Source of the DNA: Helicobacter_B zhangjianzhongii
Lineage (GTDB): Bacteria; Campylobacterota; Campylobacteria; Campylobacterales; Helicobacteraceae
Direction: 5' to 3'
NCBI RefSeq assembly: GCF_030249855.1
Contig: NZ_JANURN010000002.1
Coordinates: forward strand, 124,001 to 188,000
DNA length: 64,000 bases
The number at the start of each line of letters is the position of its first letter. Position 1 is the stretch's first letter. Shown here piece after piece: positions 1 through 8,332 of the stretch. The position numbers and the translations under genes were made by a program. The notes under the pieces were generated by a model. The model ran no database searches, was not told the origin of the DNA, and saw only the letters and a list, made by a program, of their open reading frames with translations.

Positions 1-2
1 CC

Positions 3-1280
3 GATTTTACAAATTTTGAGAGAACCGCAGACCTCAAGTCTAGCTCCCCCTCAAAATTTGTAAAAAACAGCACAAGCACCACCGCAAATACTAGAATTGT
101 GGATTCTACCCCTTGTGAGCGTGAGCTAAAACCCACAACCCCAAAATGCCAAGAGTCTAGTGGAGCAGAATCTCAAAAAGTGGATTCTAGTCATTGCGAG
201 ACTTCCTTAGGAAGTCGTGGCAATCCACAGAACATAGTCGCTAAAGTTTTAGATACGCAAAAATACTTTGGTTTAAATCTCTCTAAAGTTGTCGCAGTAA
301 ATATGCTAAAAGCAAGGGATTTGGTAAAAGCACAAGTGGATTCTAGTCGCTTTGAAATCATTAAGCACCACTCTGCTACGCATTTATTGCATTATGCTCT
401 AAGGCAGATTCTAGGATCTCATATCGCCCAAGCTGGAAGCCTTGTAGAAGCAAATCGCTTGCGGTTTGACTTTAGCCACCCAAGGGCGTTAAGCGTCAAT
501 GAGCTAGAGCAAATAGAAGCTTTAGTCAATAGCAAAATCGCAGAATCTTCACCGCAAATTTGTGAGACTATGGGCATAGAGCAGGCAAAAGCAAAGGGGG
601 CTATGGCACTTTTTGGCGAGAAGTATGGGGAGAGTGTGCGTGTGATAACTCTCGGCGATTCTGTCGAGCTATGCGGGGGGATTCATATCCACAATACCGC
701 AGAGATTGGGAGCTTTTATATCGTGCGTGAAAGTAGTGTCAGTAGCGGTGTTCGGCGTATTGAAGCGGTGTGCGGCAAAGCGGCATATAGCTATGGCAAA
801 GCAGCATTAGAATCCATAAAAAGCCTAAAAGAGCAGCTAAAAGCTCAAGATGTCTTGCAAGGTGTGGCAAAATTGCAAAATGCACTCAAAGAAGCAAGAG
901 ATAACGCAAACAAGGCAAAGCAAAGTGTCAAAAGCCTAGATTATGAGGAAGTAAATGGGGTGAAACTCATCGTCCTAAAGCTAGATTCAGTGGAAACAAA
1001 AGAGGCAAAAGACATCATAGATAGGGCAAAAAATGAGAATGAAAAAGTAGCGATTTTGCTTGTAACAGAATCTAGTGGAAAAGTAGCTTTAACTGCCGGG
1101 GTAAAAGGTGTGGCAAATCTCAAAGCCGGAGCGTGGGTAAAGCAAGTCGCACAAATCTTAGGGGGCAATGGCGGGGGCAGAGATGACTTTGCTACCGCTG
1201 GAGGTAAGACTACAGATCCTAACAAAATCCAAGAAGCCCTAGATGTAGCAAAAAGAATCGCAAGAGAGAAGCTAAGCTAA
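3..1280 (+). CDS. alaS: alanyl-tRNA synthetase, C-terminal part (cut by window edge)
   Basis: This frame is open from the left edge, so only the 3' part of the gene is visible. AlaRS charges tRNA-Ala and hydrolyses mischarged Ser/Gly-tRNA. The visible part has the editing domain, with the HxxxH-type motif (HHSATH, about 367-384) and the Cys-Gly-Gly-Ile-His motif (about 670-684) that bind zinc. A C-terminal C-Ala domain follows, with the Gly-rich GGNGGGRDDF motif near 1162-1191. The first 80 or so codons look nothing like AlaRS. They are low-complexity and consist of repeat DNA: a 16-bp-stem hairpin at 5-65, a GTCATTGCGAG-type palindrome at 190-228, and three GTGGATTCT motifs. The insertion lies upstream of the editing domain, so the enzyme presumably tolerates it as a surface linker. 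Identity is firm; the start is outside the window. Confidence 0.93.
   Translation, partial: DFTNFERTADLKSSSPSKFVKNSTSTTANTRIVDSTPCERELKPTTPKCQESSGAESQKVDSSHCETSLGSRGNPQNIVAKVLDTQKYFGLNLSKVVAVNMLKARDLVKAQVDSSRFEIIKHHSATHLLHYALRQILGSHIAQAGSLVEANRLRFDFSHPRALSVNELEQIEALVNSKIAESSPQICETMGIEQAKAKGAMALFGEKYGESVRVITLGDSVELCGGIHIHNTAEIGSFYIVRESSVSSGVRRIEAVCGKAAYSYGKAALESIKSLKEQLKAQDVLQGVAKLQNALKEARDNANKAKQSVKSLDYEEVNGVKLIVLKLDSVETKEAKDIIDRAKNENEKVAILLVTESSGKVALTAGVKGVANLKAGAWVKQVAQILGGNGGGRDDFATAGGKTTDPNKIQEALDVAKRIAREKLS
5..65. repeat. class A hairpin element (copy 1), inside alaS
   Basis: Perfect 16-bp inverted repeat: TTTTACAAATTTTGAG at 5-20 pairs with 50-65. The loop contains CAGACCTCAAGTCTAGCTC. 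The same loop, with entirely different but again complementary arms, occurs at 23317-23377 and 36774-36834. The element is read in frame within alaS. Confidence 0.85.
190..228. repeat. class C palindrome (GTCATTGCGAG...CGTGGCAATCCA), inside alaS
   Basis: Conserved ends TCATTGCGAG and CGTGGCAATCC enclose a short perfect hairpin, GACTTCC (200-206) with GGAAGTC (210-216). Other copies in the window keep the ends and change the hairpin arms. Here the element is translated in frame as part of AlaS. Confidence 0.8.
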
Positions 1281-1307
1281 AAGTAAAAAGAGATAAAAGG
1301 AAGCGGT

Positions 1308-4300
1308 ATGCAGTGGAATAAAGAAGTGCAAGTTGATGAATGGGTAAGAGAGAAGCTAAAGTCTATGGGCTTAAAGCTAGGCAAAGACTTCTTAGAAAAA
1401 GATGCAAGTGCCTATCTCAAAGACGCCCTAAAAGGTGCAAGCAAGACCAAGAAGCAAACAGGCACAGGGATACCAGATTTTGTGATAGAAAAATACAAAG
1501 TTGATAATGAGATTATCCCAGTTATTTTTGAGTGTAAGCTAGGAGTAGGGAAGCTTGAAAAATACGCAAAGGATAATGAAAAAGCCCTAGATTTTTCTAA
1601 CGATGCCATTAGCAAATACGCCCTTAATGGTGCTTTGCATTACGCAAGGGTGGCATTGCAAAATGAAAGTCAAAAGCAAGACCACTACAAAGAAATCATC
1701 GCCATAGGCATAGCAGGAGATAATAGCCAAAATGTAAGGGTAAAAATCGCCTGTGTCTTTGCAGACTCTTCACTTGCCTATAAGGAGATAAAACACACAA
1801 ATTTAGACTTTTTAGAAAATGCCAAAAGCTTTACACATTTTTATAAAGAAGAGTGCAAACTCACAGAAGAGGATAGGCACTTGATACTTATCAGAGGTAA
1901 ATGGCATTTATCCTATCATAGTGCCCAGCTTAATAAGCTTATGCACAATCACAACATCACCGCACCCCAAAGAGTGCTTTACATCGCAGGTATGATTCTA
2001 TCAATGCAAAGTGTGATGAGTAATGAGTATAGAATCCTAACCAAAGGGCTAAGCCCAGCCGACCTACAAGGCTCACAAGAAAATGGGCTAAGAGATGGGG
2101 AGCTAGTGTTTGAACGCATTGAAGAGTTTTTACAAGTCAAAGTCCCAGATAGTGCAAAAAGAAAGCTTATGTTAGATTCTTTTAACGAGATTAGAAAAGA
2201 TACTGATAGAGATAAGATTCCCAAAAATTTCACCTATAAAGAAGGTGAAAAGAAAAATCCAAATCACAAAATCATAGCCCACATTCTTAAAGAACCCTCA
2301 AGTATCAATAAGCAAATTTTCGCCTACATTTACGCACATATTTATAAAGAAATTGATGGGCTTAATGGGCATTTAGATATTATGGGTGAGTGTTATAGCG
2401 AGTTTTTAAAATACGCTTTAGGCGATGGCAAGGAGCTAGGCATAGTGCTAACTCCCCCTTATGTTACCAAAATGATGACCCAAATCCTAGACATCACAAG
2501 CACAGATAGAGTTATGGACTTAGCCACAGGCTCAGCTGGTTTTCTTATCTCTAGTATGGAGCAAATGATAGAAGATGTCTATAAAAACACAGCCAAGCAC
2601 TCCACACAAGCAAACAAAGCCATTTTAGAGCTTAAGACTAAGCAGCTTTTAGGGATAGAATACAACGCCGAGATGTTTGCCCTAGCTACGAGTAATATGA
2701 TTTTACGCGGTGATGGCTCTAGTAAAATCTATAAGGCAAATACCTTTGAGACAGAAGATTCTCTTTATGTAAGCTTTGCCCCCACTAGAATCCTGCTTAA
2801 TCCCCCTTTCACTTGGGATTATAATGGACTTCCTTTTATAGAGTTTGGACTAGATAGGATGCGCCCTCACGGCTTAGGAGCTATCATTATCCAAGATAGC
2901 GCAGGTAATGGACAAGCTATCCCTATAACCCAATCCATACTGAAAAAGCACACACTAAAAGCTAGTATCAAAATGCCCATAGATTTATTTCAGCCTATGG
3001 CAGGAGTGCAGACAAGTATTTATATCTTTGAGGCAAAAATCCCGCACGATTTTGAAAAGCCAGTGAAATTTATAGACTTTAGAAATGATGGCTACAAACG
3101 CACAAAAAGAAGTTTGCAAGAAGTAGATAAACCCGCTCAAAGATATAAAGATATTCTTAAAATCTACAAACAAGGCTTAAATGCCAAGCTTGATAATAGC
3201 GTGTATGAAAAGCCCATTAACTTAAGCGAAGTGTATGTAGAAGATTTCATTAGTGAAAGTGGGGCGGATTGGAACTTTGACCAGCATAAGAAAATTGACA
3301 CAACGCCGACTTTAGCGGACTTTAAAAAATGCGTGAGTGAGTATCTCGCGTGGGAAGTGAGTAATGTGCTAAAAAATTCTTGTCATACTGAAGCCTCTCT
3401 GCCTTGTCATACTGAGCATTCCCCTTGTCATTCTGAGGGAGCGATAGCGACCGAAGAATCTAAAAACATAGAATCCAAAAACGCCATTATAGATTCTTCA
3501 CTTGCTACGCAAGGGAGCAATGACAAAGGAAAAGATGTTTCGGCTACGCCTCAACATGACAATAAGGCAGGGCTGGAGGGAAACGCCCTTAGCCCTCGTT
3601 TAGTAAAGCTTGAAATAGAATTCAAGCAAAACGGGGGCGAGTGGAAAAGCTTTAAAATCGGCGATTTGTTTGATGTTGATGAAACTTGGATTTATGGAAA
3701 AAATAGACAATATAAAACAAAGTTTAATGAGCCTGATAGCGAAACAATACCCGTCATAAGTGGGATTACAATCAATAATGGGATAAATTATTATACTAAA
3801 GACAAAGATATTCCAGCAAATGAAATCTTTTGTGATAGTTTAACAATTTCAACAAGGGGTGAATATAGTGGCACGGTAACTTATCACGATGGCAAATTTG
3901 TGTTAGCTAATAATATTTTAGTAATGCACCTGCCTAAAGAATGGACTAAAAAGGCTAAAATTTATTTTGCCACTCTTGTGTCAAAATTAGGCTATGGCGG
4001 TTTCAATGGTTATCCAAGAAAAGAAACATTAAAAAATGATGTCGTATCTCTACCAGCTTTCAACGGCAAAATCGCCTTTAACTATATGGAATCCTACATC
4101 AAGGAACTTGAAGCCGAGCGTCTTCAAGAACTTGAAGCCTATCTTAAGGTTACAGGCTTAAATGATTATACTTTAAGCCAAAAAGAAAAAGACGCACTAA
4201 AAGCTTTTGAGAATCTAAGCACGCCAAAACGAGAGAGAGAGAGAGTAAGCGGCACGCCGAATGAAGTGCCGCTTAAGTGGGAGAGCTTTAAAATCGGCGA

Positions 4301-4934
4301 GTTGTTTGAGATAAAGCCAACTAAGGCATATAAAATGACAAATACCACTCTTTTTGAGACAAAGGGCGATGTGCCTGTGGTAACAAACTCTAGCCTTAAT
4401 AATGGTGTAAGTGCTTATGTGGGATTAGAACCAACAGAAAAGGGCAATATGATAACTTATAGCGACACGACAACTTCGGAGGGCATTTTTTATCAGCCTA
4501 GAGATTTTGTAGGCTACTCACATATTCAAGGGCTTTATCCTTTAGTGCATAAAGATAAGTGGAATCGCTACTCTTTGCTGTATTTTGTAAGCGTATTTAG
4601 AAAAGCGAGTTTTGGGAAATTTGACTATGGAAATAAGTTTAATAGAAAAATCGCTAAAGAAATGCGTGTTTTACTACCTGTTTTGCCCACCGCTTGTCAT
4701 ACTGAGCCTTTAGGCGAAGTATCTCAAGTGGAATCCAAAAGAGATTTTTCGCTTGCTACGCAAACTCAAAATGACAAAAATGTAGAGTCTAGTGCAACGC
4801 AAGATTATCAAATCGCCTTTGACTTTATAGAATCCTTCATCAAAGCTATCCAAAAAGAATGTATAAAAAGCGTGGTGCTGTGGCAAGAGAGAGAAGCAAG
4901 AGCCTATAAACAAGTGGTAGAAACGCTCGCATAA
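1308..4934 (+). CDS. type IIG-like fused restriction-methylation-specificity enzyme
   Basis: This single 1208-residue chain appears to combine nuclease, N6-adenine methyltransferase and DNA-recognition parts. Residues about 54-75 carry a PD-(D/E)xK-like pattern (GIPDFVIE ... VIFECK). AdoMet motif I (DLATGSAGFL) is near residue 403 and the catalytic NPPF motif near 497. Two HsdS-like target-recognition segments begin near residues 777 (WKSFKIGDLF) and 990 (WESFKIGELF), the layout of BcgI-like or type IIG enzymes. Two stretches do not belong to the family: roughly 3376-3620 and 4690-4800. These are translated repeat elements (CHTE..., GAIATEESK...) of the TGTCATxxTGAG type. A (GA)7 tract and a 10-bp hairpin lie between the recognition segments, so length change there could switch off or alter the C-terminal half. 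The reading frame is intact. The target sequence cannot be read from the DNA. Confidence 0.85.
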   Translation: MQWNKEVQVDEWVREKLKSMGLKLGKDFLEKDASAYLKDALKGASKTKKQTGTGIPDFVIEKYKVDNEIIPVIFECKLGVGKLEKYAKDNEKALDFSNDAISKYALNGALHYARVALQNESQKQDHYKEIIAIGIAGDNSQNVRVKIACVFADSSLAYKEIKHTNLDFLENAKSFTHFYKEECKLTEEDRHLILIRGKWHLSYHSAQLNKLMHNHNITAPQRVLYIAGMILSMQSVMSNEYRILTKGLSPADLQGSQENGLRDGELVFERIEEFLQVKVPDSAKRKLMLDSFNEIRKDTDRDKIPKNFTYKEGEKKNPNHKIIAHILKEPSSINKQIFAYIYAHIYKEIDGLNGHLDIMGECYSEFLKYALGDGKELGIVLTPPYVTKMMTQILDITSTDRVMDLATGSAGFLISSMEQMIEDVYKNTAKHSTQANKAILELKTKQLLGIEYNAEMFALATSNMILRGDGSSKIYKANTFETEDSLYVSFAPTRILLNPPFTWDYNGLPFIEFGLDRMRPHGLGAIIIQDSAGNGQAIPITQSILKKHTLKASIKMPIDLFQPMAGVQTSIYIFEAKIPHDFEKPVKFIDFRNDGYKRTKRSLQEVDKPAQRYKDILKIYKQGLNAKLDNSVYEKPINLSEVYVEDFISESGADWNFDQHKKIDTTPTLADFKKCVSEYLAWEVSNVLKNSCHTEASLPCHTEHSPCHSEGAIATEESKNIESKNAIIDSSLATQGSNDKGKDVSATPQHDNKAGLEGNALSPRLVKLEIEFKQNGGEWKSFKIGDLFDVDETWIYGKNRQYKTKFNEPDSETIPVISGITINNGINYYTKDKDIPANEIFCDSLTISTRGEYSGTVTYHDGKFVLANNILVMHLPKEWTKKAKIYFATLVSKLGYGGFNGYPRKETLKNDVVSLPAFNGKIAFNYMESYIKELEAERLQELEAYLKVTGLNDYTLSQKEKDALKAFENLSTPKRERERVSGTPNEVPLKWESFKIGELFEIKPTKAYKMTNTTLFETKGDVPVVTNSSLNNGVSAYVGLEPTEKGNMITYSDTTTSEGIFYQPRDFVGYSHIQGLYPLVHKDKWNRYSLLYFVSVFRKASFGKFDYGNKFNRKIAKEMRVLLPVLPTACHTEPLGEVSQVESKRDFSLATQTQNDKNVESSATQDYQIAFDFIESFIKAIQKECIKSVVLWQEREARAYKQVVETLA
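3379..3571. repeat. class D repeat cluster (TGTCATxxTGAG...GAAxxATCT) inside R-M gene
   Basis: Several tandem or degenerate copies of TGTCAT-NN-TGAG...CGAA-NN-ATCT occur here, some on the minus strand. The variable bases near the two ends match each other within a copy: TTC/GAA near 3432-3474, and GT/AC in the minus-strand copy near 3534-3566. The cluster is translated in frame between the methyltransferase and the first recognition domain. Confidence 0.7.
4231..4275. repeat. (GA)7 tract followed by 10-bp-stem hairpin
   Basis: A GA dinucleotide repeat spans 4231-4245. It is directly followed by TAAGCGGCAC (4246-4255), which pairs perfectly with 4266-4275. Both sit between the two target-recognition segments of the fused R-M enzyme and encode RERERVSGTPNEVPL. 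Gain or loss of one GA unit would shift the frame and remove the second recognition segment. Confidence 0.65.
4690..4787. repeat. class D repeat copies near the 3' end of the R-M gene
   Basis: TGTCATACTGAG...CGAAGTATCTC on the plus strand is followed by a minus-strand copy (TGTCATTTTGAG...GAAAAATC). In each, the bases after the first TCAT are complementary to those before the last ATC, as in the cluster at 3379-3571. They are translated in frame in the second recognition half. Confidence 0.65.
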
Positions 4935-5363
4935 AGCCTAATAGTCCCTAGTAGCCTTATCCTGCATAGTATTTCAAAAGTGGATTCTAGTGTGGATTAC
5001 CAAAAGGCTGCGGCTATGCCTTGCTTCTAGCAACTTCGCTTGACCGCGCCGTGCTAGCACAAGGCTCGCAATGTGATAAATCGCCCCTTTAATCAAACCC
5101 CCTAGAATCCACTTTTCACACAATGCCACAAATGTGTATTTAAGAGCTTCTGGGCAAATATTGCTGCACTTTGCTTGGTGTTTAATATATTTTTCCCTAC
5201 AATCACGGACATATTTATCACACACGGACATATTTAAAGCATTGGAGCTGCTATGGCTGCATCGCAAAAGTGGATTCTAGTCGTATCACAAGCTCTAGCA
5301 AAGCCCATAGCAAAAGTCGCGATTCTCTAAGCACACTAGAATCCAAACCCCAAAGAGCCAGCA
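4935..5363. other. repeat-bearing spacer with a second copy of the cdt promoter region
   Basis: No convincing gene is seen in this 429-bp spacer. It holds three GTGGATTCT-type motifs (about 4980, 5104 and 5269), a degenerate class C palindrome (about 4995-5080), and a copy of the cdtA upstream region. That copy (about 5150-5255) includes TACAAT at 5198-5203 and GGAGCTGCTATG at 5244-5255. The ATG at 5253 opens only a 25-codon frame ending at 5330, which could be an upstream ORF in the leader of the MFS gene or a relic. Confidence 0.6.
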
Positions 5364-6545
5364 ATGAACAAACCACAAAACTCCGCCAACACACGCCGCA
5401 AGATCTTTTTCATCAATCTATTGCCAATTATTTTGATCACCCTAAATCTCCGCGCCCCTATCACTTCTATCGCGCCTGTGGTGGATAGCGTGCGTGAGTA
5501 TTACGCGCTTAATGCCGCGCTTGCTGGGCTGCTCACCAGCCTGCCGCTGCTTGCCTTTGGGCTTGTGTCTTTTGTCGTCTCGTATTTTCAGCCTGTGCGT
5601 GCGATGTTTGTGGGGCTGCTTTGTATCCTGCTAGGTGAGATTGTGCGCTGCGTGGGCGGGAGCGCGGAGCTTTTCATCGGCACGGCGATTATGGGCAGTG
5701 GGATTGCCGTGGCAAATGTGCTACTCCCAAGCCTTGTCAAAGCCAAATTCCCCCGACAAATCCCCAAAATAATGGGGATTTACAGCCTTGTGCTGAATTT
5801 CTCTGCTATGCTTGGGGTGCTGCTTATCCTCCCACTTATGGGGCTACTCCCTGTGCCTTTAGCTCTCTCTAGCTGGGCGATTCTCGCAGTGGCTGCCATT
5901 GCTAGCTATCTGCCTCAAATGAGCAACCACAGAATCTCACGCCCCAAGCTCAAATCCACCGCCAAAGGCACGCTTTTTGCCAATGCAAATGCGTGGAAAA
6001 TCACGCTGTTTATGGGGATCACAAGCGCGATTGCGTATAGCTTTTTCGCGTGGTATCCTAGCTTTCTTATATCCTTTGGCTTCTCTGCGCATTTTGCTTC
6101 ACAGATGATGATTCTAGCGCATTGCATTCTCGTGCCTGTGGCGTTTTTCGCGCCGCTTATGCTTGGGGTTTTGCCAAATGCGCGCAGAATCTATCTCATC
6201 ATTTTCATCTGTGGGACATATATTGTGTGCTTCGCCTTGCTGCTTCTCTCCCAGCAAGCATGGGTGGCGCTCATCGTCTCTGTGCTTATTGGCGTGCCTG
6301 TGGGCGGTGTGTTTGGGATCGCGCTGCTTTTTATCTCTACAAAAAGCTCCAATGTCCAAACCGCCACCAAACTCTCCGCTATGGCACAAGGCGTGGGCTA
6401 CCTCATCGCCGCACTATCCCCTGTGGTGATTGGCAAAATTTATGATCATTTTCATAGCTTTACCTACGCGCTTGTGGGGCTGCTTGGCTTGGCGATTTTG
6501 CTAAATTGTGTGGGCTATCTCGCCTACAAATCTCCGCAGATCTAG
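5364..6545 (+). CDS. MFS transporter, CynX/NimT-like
   Basis: A 393-residue integral membrane protein with about twelve hydrophobic segments. The N-terminal NLRAPITSIAPV signature is typical of the CynX/NimT branch of the major facilitator superfamily (cyanate uptake, 2-nitroimidazole efflux). The substrate here is not predictable. I chose ATG 5364; only a weak AG-rich ribosome site precedes it, and an overlapping frame starting at 5270 is a shadow. Base composition is clearly more GC-rich than the neighbouring R-M gene. The gene sits between two copies of a promoter-like sequence spaced exactly 1500 bp apart (5150-5230 and 6650-6730), so it may be expressed from a duplicate of the cdt promoter, or may have been inserted with it. 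Confidence 0.8.
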   Translation: MNKPQNSANTRRKIFFINLLPIILITLNLRAPITSIAPVVDSVREYYALNAALAGLLTSLPLLAFGLVSFVVSYFQPVRAMFVGLLCILLGEIVRCVGGSAELFIGTAIMGSGIAVANVLLPSLVKAKFPRQIPKIMGIYSLVLNFSAMLGVLLILPLMGLLPVPLALSSWAILAVAAIASYLPQMSNHRISRPKLKSTAKGTLFANANAWKITLFMGITSAIAYSFFAWYPSFLISFGFSAHFASQMMILAHCILVPVAFFAPLMLGVLPNARRIYLIIFICGTYIVCFALLLLSQQAWVALIVSVLIGVPVGGVFGIALLFISTKSSNVQTATKLSAMAQGVGYLIAALSPVVIGKIYDHFHSFTYALVGLLGLAILLNCVGYLAYKSPQI

Positions 6546-6649
6546 GGGCTAGGGGTGGTGGATCTGCGTGCTTTGTGTGAAATGGCTTGAAATAAAGGGC
6601 TTGCTACTACAATGCGCGTATGTTGATATTGGGTGTTAGGGCGTGTGTC

Positions 6650-6736
6650 TTTAGGCAAATTTACCGCACTTTGCTTGGTGTTTAATACATTTTGCCCTAC
6701 AATCGCGGATACATTATTACGACATTGGGAGTTGCT
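6650..6736 (+). promoter_or_regulatory. putative cdtABC promoter and leader
   Basis: TACAAT at 6698-6703 is a plausible -10 box. It is preceded by a T-rich stretch, as expected for Campylobacterota housekeeping promoters, which often lack a conserved -35. A ribosome site (GGGAG) lies just before ATG 6737. The block CACTTTGCTTGGTGTTTAAT...CCCTACAATC is repeated at 5167-5204 upstream of the MFS gene, and this conservation supports function. Confidence 0.5.
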
Positions 6737-7465
6737 ATGCGTTTGACTATGTGTGCGGTGCTGTTATCTGGGGTTTGCTTGGCGCAAGAAGTAGGTGTAA
6801 GCGTGGATTTGGGCATTGGGGATTCTCCTACGCCGCCTGTGGATATTGATGAAGTGGATTCTAGTAAAGTCTCGCTTGTAGAGGGAGCAAACCTTACAGA
6901 CATACTCCCTCGACCAAACACCGATGAAGCGGGCAACCACACGCCCACCGAGCATACAGAGCTACTTGTGCTAGCGGGGAATAGTAGCGGTAGAGAGAGT
7001 GTGTCTGATTTACTCTCCATTATGAGCCCTGAGGGGGGTGTTTTGACGCTTTGGGCTCTAGCGGTGGGGAATTGGGTGTGGGGGTATCCACTGATAGATA
7101 CCCTAGATTTCGGTGGGGCTAGGATTTGGCGGATTTTTACCAAAGCTAATGGCAGTGTGGCAATCCAAAATGCCAAGGAAGGCACCTGCCTAAGCGCGTA
7201 TAGAAATGGCGTAATCCACAGCTACTGCAATATGGAAGATCCAGCGCAGCTATGGAGGTTTAATTTCTTTGACAATCAAGCGGTGCAAATCCAAAATGTC
7301 GCCACCAAGCAATGCCTAGAGACACCGAGCAATCAAGCCACGAGATTTTTTAGCATTTTTCTCACAGACTGCGTGCAAGGCGGGCAGCTAAATAGCGATC
7401 AGCAGTGGTTTATCACCGCGCCGCCGCTTCAAGCAGGTGTAGTCTTTAGCACCGATGGCAGATAG
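6737..7465 (+). CDS. cdtA: cytolethal distending toxin subunit A
   Basis: CdtA is one of two lectin-like subunits that bind the host cell and deliver CdtB. The start at ATG 6737 is preferred over an in-frame upstream codon at 6692 because GGGAG precedes it and it opens a signal peptide (MRLTMCAVLLSGVCLAQ). That gives 242 residues. The C-terminal two-thirds is a ricin-type beta-trefoil lectin with QxW-like repeats (AQLWRF about residue 170; DQQWFI near the end) and paired cysteines. The N-terminal linker contains one translated KVDSS-like motif (EVDSSK). It is followed at a 33-bp gap by cdtB. The LSGVC stretch resembles a lipobox but has Val at -1, so a lipoprotein is not assured. Confidence 0.92.
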   Translation: MRLTMCAVLLSGVCLAQEVGVSVDLGIGDSPTPPVDIDEVDSSKVSLVEGANLTDILPRPNTDEAGNHTPTEHTELLVLAGNSSGRESVSDLLSIMSPEGGVLTLWALAVGNWVWGYPLIDTLDFGGARIWRIFTKANGSVAIQNAKEGTCLSAYRNGVIHSYCNMEDPAQLWRFNFFDNQAVQIQNVATKQCLETPSNQATRFFSIFLTDCVQGGQLNSDQQWFITAPPLQAGVVFSTDGR

Positions 7466-7498
7466 ATTGATACGACATTGACATAAGGGAGTGGCACA

Positions 7499-8323
7499 AT
7501 GAAGATTATCGCGCTAATGCTACTAGGCATAAGCCTACTTTTTGGCAGGATTGAGGACTATGTCGTGGGGACTTGGAATCTGCAAGGCTCTTCAGCTAGC
7601 ACGGAGAATAAGTGGAATGTAAGTGTGAGGCAGCTCATCACAGGCGATAATCCTGTGAATATCCTAATGGTGCAAGAAGCAGGCAGAGTGCCTGCCACTG
7701 CTAGACCCACAGGCAGAGTGATCCAGCCCGGCGGCACGCCCATTGAGGAATACACTTGGGATCTAGGCACGAGATCAAGACCAAATTCTGTGTTTATCTA
7801 CTATGCCAATATCGATGTAGGGGCTAGAAGGGTGAATATGGCGATTGTGAGTGCTAGGCAGGCGGAGGAAGTCTTTGTAATCCGTCAAGATAGGATTGCG
7901 GCTGATGTTTCACGCCCTGCTATTGGCATTAGAATCGGTAATGATGTGTTTTTCAATATCCACGCGCTAGCAAGTGGCGGTGGAGATGCCACTGCTTTAG
8001 TAACCGCCGTGCATGATGAATTTATCACTCGCCCGGAGTTAAGCTGGATCATCGCTGGGGATTTTAACCGCGATCCTGCTAGCTTGCAATCTGGGCTTGA
8101 TACAAGGATCACCAATCATATACACATCGTTACGCAAAATTCCGCCACGCATTTTAGTAGGGGGGCGGCAAATAGGATTTTGGACTATGCGGTTGTGGGG
8201 CGAAGCTCTAGTGATAGGAGGACACTTGCTCTGCCTGCTATCACCGCGCTTTTGATGGCAGCTAGCGTGCGATCGCATTTAGCTTCAGATCATGTCCCTG
8301 TGCGTTTTGGGAATTTCAAATAA
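7499..8323 (+). CDS. cdtB: cytolethal distending toxin subunit B (DNase)
   Basis: CdtB is the active subunit, a nuclease of the DNase I/exonuclease-endonuclease-phosphatase fold that enters the host nucleus and causes DNA damage and G2/M arrest. This 274-residue protein starts with a signal peptide (MKIIALMLLGISLLFG). It keeps the family residues: Asn in GTWNLQG, Glu in MVQEAG, His in FFNIHALAS, Asp/Asn in IAGDFNRD, and the terminal SDHVPV. All catalytic positions that I can recognise are intact, so the enzyme should be active. It is flanked immediately by cdtA and cdtC in the usual order. Confidence 0.96.
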   Translation: MKIIALMLLGISLLFGRIEDYVVGTWNLQGSSASTENKWNVSVRQLITGDNPVNILMVQEAGRVPATARPTGRVIQPGGTPIEEYTWDLGTRSRPNSVFIYYANIDVGARRVNMAIVSARQAEEVFVIRQDRIAADVSRPAIGIRIGNDVFFNIHALASGGGDATALVTAVHDEFITRPELSWIIAGDFNRDPASLQSGLDTRITNHIHIVTQNSATHFSRGAANRILDYAVVGRSSSDRRTLALPAITALLMAASVRSHLASDHVPVRFGNFK

Positions 8324-8332
8324 GGAGTGGGT

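Noticed and set aside
5253..5330. 25-codon frame as a truncated CdtA
   Set aside because: Its residues do not resemble the CdtA signal peptide; only the upstream DNA is shared with cdtA. It is treated as part of the duplicated promoter region.
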